DNA of 64,000 nt from Leptobrachium leishanense (lineage: Eukaryota > Chordata > Amphibia > Anura > Megophryidae): contig CM019071.1 of NCBI GenBank assembly GCA_009667805.1, positions 48,371,593 through 48,435,592 on the forward strand. Direction: 5' to 3'. Both the position numbers and the translations under genes were made by a program. Below are positions 46,431-59,233 of the stretch, piece after piece (the stretch's first letter is position 1; the number at the start of each line of letters is the position of its first letter). The notes below the pieces were generated by a model. The model had not been told where the DNA came from. It ran no database searches and saw only the letters and a list, made by a program, of their open reading frames with translations.

Positions 46431-47966
46431 ATTTTAGACAGGATTTATAATTATTTTGACCCTGTCACATGAGGTCAGGGGTGGAATTTTCACTTTGGTG
46501 TCCTGAAGCTCAAAAAGAGTTTGGAACATTTAAAATGTCAGAATTCCGGATAAAGGACACTCGGCCTGTATGTGTAGGCTTACATCAAGGGTGACGGGTT
46601 AACAGATGTCTTATTGATAAGGCGTTCGTGTGTCCATCTTCACATCTTTTATTGTGGTTACAATGTACCAATCCTCATGGTGGAATAAGGGGTTTATTTG
46701 GAGTAACGGTGGTAGGTTTAGAGGTTTTCCAACCTTTATTTTACCTGCAATTTGTCTCCCTGACAACAAAATACGATTACGAGATTCTGACCTCTTTCTT
46801 TGCCGTGAAATGTTCCACTTGCTTGACGAGTTCACTTAGTTCATTCGGCAAATATCGCCTGGTGTCAGTAAGCTAACAACGTGATGGTTCTTCAGGTCTT
46901 CAACTCACACCTCAAGGCATAACGTGCCAGTTAATGTGGAACGAAGGTGACGGGATTGCAGAAGCTGGTTTTTGTTTTCTTCTAGAAATTCGGCATTCCT
47001 TCATGTCACATCTTGAAGGTTCTGTTGGACCATTTGGGAAGTTCATGTGCTCCCCGGTGTGCAGTCATCTAATCAGCTCTGGTGGTTCCTTGGGCATCCT
47101 GATCCTGGGAAAACGTGAATTCCATGTACTGCTATTCAGTGTTTTCAAACCCAACAATTCCCACTAGACTGAAAGCTCCACAGGTAAACCCTCTACAAAA
47201 CACAGCAAACTGTCCACCCTACTGAGTGATGGAATCGTGTCATAGTCCTACGTAAGAGTAGGCTTATTTTGCAGAAAATACCCTCGAAGGGAAGGCTCTG
47301 CGACACACAGTACACAGGTTTTAGGATAAATAACTCAACTACAGAGAAAAATCTGTGGATATTGTTGCAACCGCCATTTTGTATTAAGTATGGCCGGATT
47401 GAAGAGTTGTCTTTTCCGAGAACAGTGGTGTGAACCATCCCTGCTGTCTTTTGACAATGTGGGAAAACCAACCAGTTAACCATGTATTGCCGTTGATACC
47501 GTCCTCTTATATCTGTTTATGGGTCTTGAGTTTATCTGGCCAGGGATTACACGGTATCTTTTCTTCCTGCGGATACTCGGTTTAAATCTTCCATTTCCAC
47601 CACTATGGACGCCAATCAAACGGAAACATGTGGTCAACATCAGAACTTATACTACTCTAACTTTATGGATTGAACATTGACGTGTCACATGTGTGTACCT
47701 ACGGGGAACAGACCTCGTCTAAGTGGGATTATATTGGAGCAGAAGCTTTCAGAATCTTTTTATCATTCCGAAACTACCCACTAGCTTTGATGCCATGTGG
47801 TCCAGAGCAGCGGTGCACAACTCGCGATGAGGTAGATATAACATCAAAGCTCCCATAATCCCGTTATAAATACTTGTAAATTCCATTGAATTATACACAT
47901 ATTTATACTTTTATGTGTGGCATCATGGCTTTAGATATCTGATTGTGTCAGCTGGACGAACATCAA
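46431..47966. other. Unassigned DNA in DDR1 intron
   Basis: Single-copy-looking sequence, no coding exon, transposon end or tandem repeat recognised. Frames up to about 100 codons lack domains. Confidence 0.35.
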
Positions 47967-47974
47967 CTGGATGT

Positions 47975-48468
47975 TAGGGATGTGCGTTTAGTTTCGGACC
48001 GATTCGTTTTTTTCCCGAATCGGCCCGATTCAGTGATTCGGATTCTGCCGATTTTCCGAATCGGATCCGAATCGGATCCGATTCGAAAACGTCCGAAACA
48101 AAACGATTTCCGATCCGAAACAAAAAAACTTCGGATCCGAAATCATTTTCGTTCAATTCGTAATTTTGGTTCCATTTCGGTAATTTTCAAAAAATGCTTA
48201 AAAGATCCTAAAAAATCGAGAAATAAACGGTTTATTAGATATTGAATTAAAACGGGAATATTTTTAACATTAAAGTCTATGGGGCAATACATTTCCCACA
48301 CCGAATACACGAAAATGTCCGAAATTACAAAAGTCGATACGAAAAACGAGCCGAAACAAAACGAACCGAAACGGAAATCGACCGAAACGATCCGAACCGA
48401 AAATTTTCGAAAAACGAACGAAACGAAACGAGCCGAAATGAAAAAAAAAAAATCGGTGCACATCCCTA
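47975..48468. mobile_element. hAT-like MITE, TAGGSWTGTGC family, copy 3, with a foreign core
   Basis: 494 bp, from TAGGGATGTGCGTTTAGTTT to CGGTGCACATCCCTA, with a perfect 8-bp duplication CTGGATGT at 47967-47974 and 48469-48476. Its middle (about 48190-48290), read on the minus strand, gives AATGTTAAAAATATTCCCGT and TTTTAATTCAATATCTAATA, the core of the MITE A/C families at 21440 and 22090. The two other members of this hAT-like family lack it. Confidence 0.9.
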
Positions 48469-48476
48469 CTGGATGT

Positions 48477-50867
48477 TTAACGTGTCTTTTCACAAAGTTC
48501 AAAATGGTCACCAAGGTCCTCTACTCTCTGCCCTTCACTACTATGAGCATGGAGCTGTCCTGCCCTGGAGAAGCATAGTGATATTGTCTTCATAGAAGGT
48601 GGCCGTGAGATTCCAATGGGATAAAATTGGCCCTTATAACCTAGATGTTGTTCCTTGTGAGAAGGATTAGTTTGGAATGAGGAACATCTTGCAACTAGAA
48701 AACGTTTGGCCAAATCTCTATGGTTAATTTTCTTCATTGACGGCCGGGTTTCCTCTTCCAACAATGTTGAGTATGCTTTTTCCATTAACCAGTGGGTTTC
48801 CTGTTCCAACAATGGTACCTACGTTGCTCCATCAATGGCAACAATGGCTTAGAAGAGATACTTAACTGTCCCTGTGAGTTGTTGGTTACCCAAGTAGCAC
48901 ACCAGGATTTTATTGCTCAGTTACCCAAAAGTAGTGAAGATATGCCAGTTAAATGCTCTCCTAGGAAAGACCCCAATAGCCAAGAGAAACGCTGCCAGCT
49001 CTTCAAGAAGTAAGACCCACTACCCCTTTTAGAGTTTCTCTTTCGGTCTTGGACAGGGTTGTCCAGATTCAGATTGACACGAGTGATCCCTTTGCCCTGA
49101 TGTGCCTGAAGTGGGGAGGATATAAGGACTCATGTCCTACAAATCAATAAATTTTCTAAATTCGGCTTAAACTTTCACCGTCGACTGCTTTCTTTGTTTG
49201 GTGGTCACATTACAGGTATTTGAGGCCCATCCTCTTTTGTTCTTGACTTCTTAGGTCTACAAAAAAAGGATGGATTTGTGATGGAAAAGCAAATTTGGAA
49301 AATGTTACTACAAGCTGGCATGGTCTTTGTAACCAAAGCTCCCACCATATTTGTGCCCTCATCCTCCGTGGCACTCTTACACCACACTATACACGGCCTC
49401 TGTGCCTGTTGGAGAAGTGTGGATGCTGCCTCCTGCCAAGGGACCATGGACCAATGTGTCAAAGTCAACTCTAAAAGACAATGGGCATAAGTGGGCAACT
49501 AAGGGTTAACGTGTTAAATGTCTCAGTAAACTGATTGTATTTAGGAGTTTAGCTTGTGTCAGTAATGTAATGTAGACCTATTGCCCGTACTGTCTGTATG
49601 ATTGTTTGCCCTTAGACTGATGTGATGCTCAGTTGTTGTTGGTAACGTGTTAATCCTGTCTGTTTAACCATTCAAGGTTTCTGTGTCTCCTGAAGGAATT
49701 CACATGTTCTTCATGTAGACAATGTATTCTGCTGATTATGTCATTTTATCACCACCGCCAGTTTCTCATATAAACTTCACTTCAAATAAAAGATCATTCT
49801 TCTTCCCTGCACTAAGTCTTGTCTGGTGTTTGAGGGGGAGATACATAGAATTGTCCAGCACTCCCTCAAGTCCTGGCTGAGGGTTGTGAGGGAAGGAAAC
49901 CTGCTGCAGATCTGCTTGACTGGAGATTAGGGACAGACGCTGTAATAGGTTTGGGTCTGGTCCTCAAACTGGAGCCCAATCAAATCAAGTTGCTCTTACA
50001 GTCTTGGATATGGTACCATTGTTCTGGGCAGTGACACCCCGAGATGTGTCCCATCACACCCAGTCTGAGCTTTCAAGTGTGGCTGTAACCCTTGCAGGAC
50101 CAGGCTCCATTCTAGGTGTGATTTCACTGATCGCGAGGTGTCTGATCAGGACCATCTCACACACATTGTGTGCCAGTATGTATCCTGGGGCTAGCCGAGC
50201 CGCCATATTTGTTTCTCATTAAATCCTCCGTGAGACAGGCGGTGGCATGTCCAGTGAGAGTCAGTGGTTTTATGCTGAGACTGTATAGCGTGGGAAACTT
50301 CTAGAACAGAGGGAAGCTGGAATTACTGAGTAAGAGGTTTTCACCGATTCAGTAATGCTTGCGGTGAAGCCGTCATGTATGGACTCGCAGAGGAGGACAA
50401 CTTTGTATCCTTCTCACGTTACCATTTTTGGTTTTAAAACAGGTAGAATAGAATAATCTCTTACACCGCGACGGTGCCTGAAGAAAAATGTTAATGTGGA
50501 CCTTTTCATGACAATACAGGCCGGAAAATACTGACACTGCAAGAAATCCCATATTCACTATTATTTCCGGAATATTGTGTTATCACATTGTAACTATTTT
50601 ATCCAGAACATTCTGTTTATATATGGAGATATTTTCTATAACCAAAATGCAAACTTTGTATCTTCTTGTGGTGATCTCTTTTCTGGGCTCTACCAACTCC
50701 ATCCATAGGTCTATCTAAACCTGTTCTAGTTGTCCTTGGGCCACGCGTCGCTCTTTACACACTCTGCGTCACCAGGTTGGCCGTTAGTCTGTCCTCAGTT
50801 CTCACTCATCGCTCTCCACGCCCTCACATCAAACTGACAATGTTTCCTTTCTCCTTTTCTCTTGTAG
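48477..50867. other. Unassigned DNA in DDR1 intron; possible solo LTR
   Basis: 49525-49860 has a CATATAAACTTC box about 30 bases before AATAAAAGATCA, then a TGTCTGGTGTTTGAGGG tract, an arrangement like the TATA, polyadenylation signal and GT-rich part of a retroviral-type LTR. 49115-49170 has a weaker similar set (GAGGATATAAGG, AATCAATAAA). No internal viral coding sequence, paired LTR or target duplication was found. The rest is unassigned. Confidence 0.3.
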
Positions 50868-51096
50868 ACTGGAAAGTAATGACGGTGACGGAGCCTGGTG
50901 CCCGGCAGAATCGGTGTTCCCAAACAATAATGAGTATCTACAGGTGGACCTGAGGAGGCTTTACTTCTTAACCCTGGTGGGCACGCAGGGCCGAGACGGC
51001 GGAGGACTCGGCAAGGAGTTTGCCCGACATTACCAGCTGCGATACAGTCGTGACGGTTATAAATGGGCTCAGTGGAGGGACCGCTGGGGAAATGAG
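50868..51096 (+). CDS. ddr1: DDR1 exon: discoidin domain, middle
   Basis: Acceptor CTCTTGTAG, donor GTGAGT at 51097. It encodes LESNDGDGAWCPAESVFP, EYLQVDLRRLYFLTLVGTQG and LRYSRDGYKWAQWRDRWGNE. The LVGTQGR and YSRDG motifs include collagen-contact loop positions known from DDR structures. 229 bases; ends in phase 0 after residue 136. Confidence 0.97.
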
Positions 51097-51189
51097 GTGA
51101 GTCGAGGGGGAAAATGTAGACGAGGACATTTTCTTACAGTGGGAGTAGGATGAGATATGACGATGTTGTCCATTGTTCTCATCCACCAG

Positions 51190-51337
51190 GTCATAACTGG
51201 CAACGAGAACACACAAGATTCGGTGTTGAAGGACTTGGGCCCACCGCTCATCGCCCGCTATGTTCGATTCTATCCCATGGCTGACCGTGTTATGAGCGTC
51301 TGCCTTCGAGTGGAGCTATATGGCTGCCTGTGGCAGG
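51190..51337 (+). CDS. ddr1: DDR1 exon: discoidin domain, end
   Basis: Follows a 93-bp intron. It encodes [39 protein letters not shown] and VELYGCLWQ. The VELYGCLW motif closes the discoidin domain with its final cysteine near residue 182. The donor is GTGAGA at 51338, after one base of the next codon. Confidence 0.97.
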
Positions 51338-51611
51338 GTGAGAAGTTCCTCCTGGCCAACGTGTGTTACTGTGGTCTACAACTCATTCATACTACAATTT
51401 CACAATTGAAAAAACAATGGCCATATGAATTCCTTGTGGACATACGTGGCCACTTATTGACTCCATCACCCCAAGCCATCCGAGCAATAAGTCCATGTGT
51501 CATTCCTCTTCCCTATATCCTCTTTTTTTTCCTGTACCTGACTTTGTTTTTCCTCTTTCCTCCTTCGTTTCCATTCATCTTGCTCACTTCTTCTGCTTTC
51601 CATTCTCACAG

Positions 51612-51714
51612 ACGGACTACGCTCTTACACCTCTCCGCCTGGTAACGTCATGCTCACGCCTTCGATGCTCATCAACCTTAATGACTCTACGTACGATGGA
51701 TTCACTGTTGGAGG
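51612..51714 (+). CDS. ddr1: DDR1 exon: start of discoidin-like domain
   Basis: It encodes [18 protein letters not shown] and [19 protein letters not shown] is an N-glycosylation sequon also present in known DDRs (LNDST). Acceptor TTCTCACAG, donor GTAAGG. 103 bases, phase 1 in, phase 2 out. Confidence 0.96.
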
Positions 51715-51877
51715 GTAAGGAAGCCTGTGATACAATGGACACGCATAGGAACCAACATTGGTGGACCACACTGAGATCCAACAGATCAGCCCATACTTTC
51801 AGACATCCAACCACAACAGGTGAAATGCAACCACTGTGACACATCCCCCCCAGATTTACATACTATCTACCCCCCAG

Positions 51878-52064
51878 GTTGCAGTACGGGGGTCTCGGGC
51901 AGCTGACGGATGGCGTTATTGGGGCTGATGACTTTACCCAGCAGAAGGAGCAAGGGGTCTGGCCTGGGTATGACTACATCGGCTGGAATAAGGACTCGTT
52001 TCAGACGGACTACCTGGAGATGGAATTTGAGTTTGATGCACTGAGAGCTTTTACCTACATGAGG
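51878..52064 (+). CDS. ddr1: DDR1 exon: discoidin-like domain, middle
   Basis: It encodes GLQYGGLGQLTDGVIGADDF, VWPGYDYIGWNKDSFQTDYL and EMEFEFDALRAFTYMR. The LGQLTDGV and VWPGYDYVGW-type motifs are diagnostic of the DDR discoidin-like domain, and LQYGGLGQL favours DDR1. Acceptor CCCCCCAG, donor GTAAGC. Confidence 0.97.
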
Positions 52065-52470
52065 GTAAGCCACGTCTGTCTATCTGCATCATCTATTCGA
52101 CAATTGGAAGACCCCCAAGCTTGTTGGTGGGCATTAACCAAGTGTGCTGTGAGGGGCCATGCAGATACCACCAACTGGTTAGGTCCCTGTACCCAATGAG
52201 AGGTCAGAACTGAAAACGAGAAAGATAGCCATCTGCTACCAGTCCTCGGAGCAGCTGACAGCTAACAGCCACATGGTGCCTCCACCATCTGTGGACACCA
52301 CATGTATCATATCAAAAATATTAACATTTCCATGGATCTATTGTATGGAAACAACCGGAAATTCCAATAAATGTAATTTAGATGTTTATTGATAAAGTCT
52401 TCTGTTGGTGGGGGATGGAGTTGGGTGTGTGGCCCTGTCATTCCCTGTCCTCTTTATGACTCTCTTCCAG

Positions 52471-52717
52471 GTTCACTGCAATAATATGCGATCCCAAGGA
52501 GTCCAGATCTTCCGCCAGGTGGAGTGCTACTTCAAGCGCTCCCTCCACACGCCGTGGGACCCTCAGCCGGTCACCAGGTCTCTGGCTCTGGATGTCCGAG
52601 ACCCCAGCGCGCGCACGGTAACCATCCCGCTGAATGGAAGAGCGGCACGCATCCTGCGCTGTCACTACTACTTCTCCAGCGAGTGGCTGCTCTTCAGCGA
52701 GGTCTCCTTCCTCTCAG
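52471..52717 (+). CDS. ddr1: DDR1 exon: discoidin-like domain, end
   Basis: It encodes VHCNNMRSQGVQIFRQVECY, DVRDPSARTVTIPLNGRAAR and SSEWLLFSEVSFLS. The VHCNNM start and LLFSE(I/V)SF end are conserved in the family. Donor GTCAGC after phase 1. 247 bases. Confidence 0.96.
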
Positions 52718-52859
52718 GTCAGCACCGGCACGCTCGCTAACACTCTGTGTTCCCTATCATCGAATGATTCTAGAAGCCATGTTAATGTCCTCAGTGTCCT
52801 ACACAGCCGCACTGGCCAGGGCTAACACACGGCATCGTTAAGACGGGACAATATATACA

Positions 52860-53280
52860 CACAAGGACCCCTTTCCTCGGAGCCAGATCCCAGCACAAGC
52901 AGAATGATCCACTCACACACAGCCGAATCCAATCACAAGCAGAATGATCCAATCACACACAGCCAAATCCAATCACAAGAACAATGATCCAATCACAAGC
53001 AGACCCATCAAATACAGTCAGATCCCATCACAAGCAAGGTGATCCCATCAGACACACAGCCAGATTCCATCACATGCAGAAAGATCCCATCATGCATGGC
53101 CAGATCCCATCACAAGCAGAATGATCCAATCAAACATGACTAGCAGACAGATCCCATCTCACAGAGACAGATCCCACAACAAGCAGACAGATCCCATCAC
53201 ACAGACACAGATCCAATCACACAGACACAGATCCAATCACACAGAGACAGATCCCATCACAAGCAGACAGGTGCAAACCT
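52860..53280 (+). repeat. GATCCAATCACA-type repeat in DDR1 intron
   Basis: Imperfect repeats of CAATCACAAGCAGAATGATC, CACACAGCCAGATCCCATCA and CAGACAGATCCCATC in a 759-bp intron. Non-coding. Confidence 0.85.
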
Positions 53281-53476
53281 CCCTTAATAGTATATTCACT
53301 GTGCTTGTTCCAGTGTAGTTCCATTTAGTTCATCAAAGTAAATCCACCATTCGTCCAATAACCGAGTGTAGTTTAGTGAATCAGCCCTTATTGTTTGGAG
53401 AGCCCCTGGAGTTATCTGATTGGCTGCTGCCTGATCCGAACCTAAAATCACACTTTCCGTTGTTGTTTTTTCTCAG

Positions 53477-53629
53477 AAATTCTGGACGTGTCGGAACCAG
53501 ATGAACCTGGTCCATTTCCCCCACCAAGAGAGGCACCTCCTCCTGTGCCAACCACAACTGGCCAACCACGAGACACCAGCCAGCGAGTGACCACTGCGAC
53601 TGTAAGCACCGAAACGATGAGCGGCCAAG
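53477..53629 (+). CDS. ddr1: DDR1 exon: extracellular linker
   Basis: It encodes a proline/threonine-rich stretch (PDEPGPFPPPREAPPPVPTT, RVTTATVSTETMSG) between the discoidin-like domain and the membrane. The sequence is poorly conserved in the family, as expected for this linker, and is rich in potential O-glycosylation sites. Phase 1 in and out, 153 bases; acceptor TTTTTCTCAG, donor GTAAGG. Confidence 0.92.
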
Positions 53630-53673
53630 GTAAGGACTGACATTGTCACGCACCTTCCTTCCTTCTTGACCTA

Positions 53674-55285
<1,612 letters not shown>

Positions 55286-55387
55286 TACGTCTACCTCTTC
55301 TCGAGCCTCTTGGCCAGCTCCCACACCATTCATGGAGACTGAAGGTCTTCTCCTGTGTCTCCTCATTACCCTCTCTCCCTCCTTCAG

Positions 55388-55551
55388 TCCTGGAGTCCGG
55401 CAGTGACCTCCGAATAAACCAGCCCATCGCCAAGGATGACAGTGGGGACACCTTCATCCTGATCAGCTGCTTGTGTATCATTATCCTGCTCCTCGTGGTC
55501 GTCATTATCCTCATCCTCTGGCGCCAGCGCTGGAGAAAGCTCCTGGGGAAG
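55388..55551 (+). CDS. ddr1: DDR1 exon: transmembrane segment
   Basis: It encodes LESGSDLRINQPIAKDDSGD, then the hydrophobic segment FILISCLCIIILLLVVVIIL ILW at residues 438-460, then the basic stop-transfer RQRWRKLLGK. Human DDR1 has a similar helix followed by RLHWRRLLSK. Acceptor CTCCTTCAG, donor GTGAGG; phase 0 out. Confidence 0.96.
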
Positions 55552-55632
55552 GTGAGGCCTGGAAGCTAAGGGATGTCTTGCTGCTATTGATGTCCCACGC
55601 GCTCACCTTTACTCACCTCACTCTCCCTCCAG

Positions 55633-55843
55633 GCTCAGCGCAATCACTCAGACAGTGACCTCACTGCTCGCCTCTCCCTCCCGTCTGATACGGTCGTCAT
55701 CAACAACACCCAGAATCCTCCAGGGCCCCCGCGTCATGCCAACCGCTATGAGCGCATACTGACCTCTGACGGAGAGTACCAGGAGCCAAGCCATAACCCC
55801 AGAGCCAAGCTTGCCACCCTTCCCCCTACCCCTGAGAGCGCAG
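55633..55843 (+). CDS. ddr1: DDR1 exon: juxtamembrane region 1
   Basis: It encodes AQRNHSDSDLTARLSLPS, DTVVINNTQNPPGPP and TSDGEYQEPSHNPR, intracellular and largely disordered. DT(V/I)(V/L)INN and the YQEP tyrosine motif are shared with mammalian DDR1. Follows an 81-bp intron. 211 bases, phase 1 out. Confidence 0.95.
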
Positions 55844-56204
55844 GTAATGGGGGTCTGTGTCTCTTGATATGATTATGGATTTGTACCTGCATGGACATGT
55901 GTAACATACTGTCTGGTGTACGTGTGTACAGGACTGTGTGTGTAGGTGTGCATCTATGTAGGTGTGCGCATGCATACAGAGGAGTAACACTCCTGCATGT
56001 TATTCATGGTGCCAGTACGAGCATGGGCAGCCCTATTCATTCTACAAACTAATATGATTATGAGCGAGGTGGTGTTGGCGGCATCTAACGAGTTCCGCGC
56101 GTCTTGTAATGTCCCTCCCCCTCTTTATCTTGGTCCTAATGACATGTGGACAATGACATCCCCGTCTCAGCTGGGGGTATCAGGGGTAAAATGTCGTGCA
56201 TTCT

Positions 56205-56703
56205 AGAATGAAGCACCAAAAATAATACCTCCTGCCACCTCTTTATACCACCTACCTTCTGCCTTCACTATATACCTCCTGCCACAAATATATACCACCT
56301 ACCTTCTGCCATCACTATATACCTCCTGCCACAAATATATACCACCTACCTTGTGCCATCACTATATACCTCCTGCCACAAATATACACCACCTACCTTG
56401 TGCCATCACTATATACCTCCTGCCAACTCTATATTCCACCTACCTTCTGCCATCACTATATACCTCCTGCCACAAATATATACCACCTACCTTGTGCCAT
56501 CACTATATACCTCCTGCCACAAATATATACCACCTACCTTCTGCCATCACTATATACCTCCTGCCAACTCTATATTCCACCTACCTTCTGCCACCACTAC
56601 ATACCTCCTGCCACAACTATATACCACCTACCTCCTGGCACCACTATATACCTACTGCCACAAATATATACCGCATACCTTCTGCCACCACTGTATACCT
56701 CCT
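56205..56703 (+). repeat. 47-bp tandem repeat (left part)
   Basis: Units of GCCATCACTATATACCTCCT, GCCACAAATATATACCACCT and ACCTTCT, 47 bp in period. The array is split by a hAT element at 56704 and continues at 58390. Frames are repeat artefacts. Confidence 0.9.
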
Positions 56704-58389
56704 CAGGGCCGGATTAAGATCTCTATGGGCCTGGAGCTGAAGATTTTGGTGGCTTTTTTTTTAATTTAGTGAAATGAAAGCCTATTTTAGGTTATAGTGC
56801 AGATACTGATATATCTAACCAGGCGGATACTGTGTGAGTAAATTTACATTAGATTTCAATCATTTAAAGCATGTAAAATAATTTTTTCACATTTTATCAT
56901 CCAAACCTTTAAGGTTATATATTCTATAGGGAATTCTTGTTAATTTTTTTTAAATGGGATCCTGTTACTGCATTTTTCTGAGAAAATATACAATTTTAAC
57001 CAAAAAAATGAAATATTTCCCTTGTGTTTTTTGAATAATATGACTATGTATAAAACACTGATCTTGCTCCCAGCGTGGGAAATGAGAAGGTGAGTAATGG
57101 CAGTGGTATTGCTCATTTTATAAGTGACAAATGGACAATGCCATTGCATTGGAACTAAAAATAAAAAGATAAAAAGTTTTTGGGTTTTCCTTTTAGATTT
57201 TACATGGTCATGTTTGGTATTAAAGGGATACTCCAGGCAATATGACCAGCTTAGCTTTTTAAGGTGGTCATATTGCCTGAAGTATCCCATTTTTTTCCCC
57301 AGCTTTCTACCTTTTCCCGATCGGCTGATATTGCTGAGAGAAGCAGTGGACTTTACTCCGCCCACCCAGCTGTCAATCAGCCGATCGGGTTTCAAGGTCC
57401 CCGCGTTTTGGAACTCTCGGCAAAGCTGGGATGTCATCGCGCTAGAAGCGCGATGACGTCCCACCACTCCGGCAGAGTCGCGGGAACGCGCAGGAGAAGG
57501 AGCTGGAGCTGCTGCCATCTCCTCCTCCTTCTCCTCCGCCTAAGTTTTTAGACGAGCAGGCGGGGTGAACTTCAGCTCACCTCGCCGCTCGTGAACGTGC
57601 GCTGCTCCGCGCATGCGCGTTTGAATGAGCTGATTGACTGGTTTATGTGATAGGCGCGCATGCGCGCTTTGCACGTAAACCTTAAGCCAAGTTCCAACTT
57701 TAACACGACGGGAGCGGAAGAGGAGGGAGGTGAGTAAAAAAGAAAAAAAAACGCCGTTGGAAAAGTGTAATTTTTAGGGTAAGTATAACATTAAAAAAAA
57801 TATATATATGTACTGAATGACTAGTTAGGGCAATAGGTTTAATATAAAGTAAAAAAAAGGGGGTGATTTTCAGCTTGGAGTGTTCCTTTAATGCAAAGGC
57901 CAGACGCTGACTTGTCCATTGACACCACCCTTGACCTTGTGAGGTGTAAAGATTAGTAACGCAGGGTTCCAAAGTTACCCCCCCCCAGTGCACTTTGCTG
58001 CGGTGCGGTGGTTTAGGTTTTTGGTGTAACAATTTGTAATAATGGATCGTGCCATCACCTCCACACTTGAAATGGTGAGTTAGTGCAGCATCATTGTTCA
58101 CTTTATAATTGAAAAGTGGAAAGTATTGCTGTGTAGAAAGAAAAAAATAAAGTAATATTTATTATTTTATTTTTATTGTTACATAAAATCTGGTCATGTT
58201 TGGTATCATTGGTAAGGGCATACTCTGGCCTTTCCAGTGATACCTCATATGACCCTGTAGCTGCTATGGTGTTGGAGATAATGGGGTCCACATGTTCATA
58301 ATGCAGACATTGTTATTTTTTCTCTGGGCTATTCTGGGGCATGGGCCTGGAGCTGCTGCTCCATCTGCCCCTATGTTAATCCGGCCCTG
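56704..58389. mobile_element. hAT-type non-autonomous element with nested insertion
   Basis: It begins CAGGGCCGGATTAAGATCTC and ends with ATGTTAATCCGGCCCTG; CAGGGCCGGATTAA is a perfect 14-bp inverted repeat. An 8-bp duplication TACCTCCT lies at 56696-56703 and 58390-58397. Sub-terminal GGCCTGGAGCTG occurs at both ends in opposite context. No transposase was recognised in its 1686 bp, which include a 664-bp TTAA element. Confidence 0.9.
57224..57887. mobile_element. TTAA-target element nested in the hAT element
   Basis: Flanked by TTAA at 57220-57223 and 57888-57891. Ends: AGGGATACTCCAGGC on the left and, reverse-complemented, AGGAACACTCCAAGC on the right. TTAA targeting points to piggyBac or Kolobok. 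The left end carries its own 24-bp palindrome (57225-57248 against 57265-57288, one mismatch). The GC-rich middle is unassigned. Confidence 0.82.
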
Positions 58390-58740
58390 TACCTCCTACA
58401 ACAACTATATACCACCTAGCTTCTGCCACCACTATATACCTCATGCCACAACTATATACCACCTACCTACTGCCACGACTATATATATCACATACTTCCT
58501 GGCAGAACTATATACCATTTATTTATTGCCACAACTATATACCATCTACCTCCTGCTACAATTATATATAATTTACCTACTACCGCAACTATATACCATC
58601 TATTTCCTAAACGTACTATATACCACCTACTGCCACGACTATATACAACATACCTACTGTAGCAACTATGTACCATCGCCCGACCCAACTATATACCATC
58701 TGCCTATCGCCAGGCACACAAGCTATATATATTGTCACCA
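58390..58740 (+). repeat. 47-bp tandem repeat (right part, degenerate)
   Basis: It continues the 56205-56703 array with TACCTCCTACAACAACTATA, CCACCTACCTACTGCCACG and related units, more diverged than on the left. Confidence 0.85.
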
Positions 58741-59233
58741 CTCTGTAACCTGACCTGCACAAACGGTCATATAACTGAGGAGGAAGAGGAAGAGGAGGAG
58801 AAGGTCTCTGGATTGACCCAGCAAATCCACGAAACGTTAGAGATGTGAGGCGGTTAATTCCCCATGAAAGGCCCAGACTAGTGATGTGTCACCTGCATGT
58901 TCCGCCACGTCGCCTGTCACCAGGCTGGCTGAGCATTGTGTATCGCGTAGTGGACCTTCGTCTGGGGTGTCAGGGGGTGGGGGTTACTCTCTGTATATTT
59001 ACAATGCCGCATGTTAAGATTCAGGCAGGAGGCGAAGCCGGAGAAAAAGAAGGCGATGAGACGGAAGATGGGTGCGTTTATCTAAATTTGCAACGTGTCC
59101 GTGTTGGTGTAATGGTGTGTACGGGTGTCTAGGGGTGTGCATGCTATCACTTCATGTTTGTGTATATATGTGTACACGGTGTGTGTGCATGTATATAAAG
59201 TGTACACTGTATACTCTGCATGTGTTTCTCCAG
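58741..59233. other. Unassigned DDR1 intron DNA
   Basis: No exon or repeat recognised apart from TGTGTGTATATATGTG-type words near 59158-59190, before the cassette exon. Confidence 0.35.

Larger units (their letters stand above)
40047..50867 (+). other. DDR1 long intron (10.8 kb)
   Basis: The largest coding intron, between the two first discoidin-domain exons. It contains three abutting MITEs (40497-42232), two hAT-like MITEs, an intact Tc1/mariner transposon, a SINE split by a MITE, and about 3.6 kb of unassigned DNA. Confidence 0.9.

Noticed and set aside
51157..51645. A 162-codon frame spanning two DDR1 exons without splicing
   Set aside because: It includes a DDR1 exon but reads through the GTGAGA donor at 51338 into non-homologous intron. 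The spliced form restores the DGL...LNDSTYDG sequence of the family.
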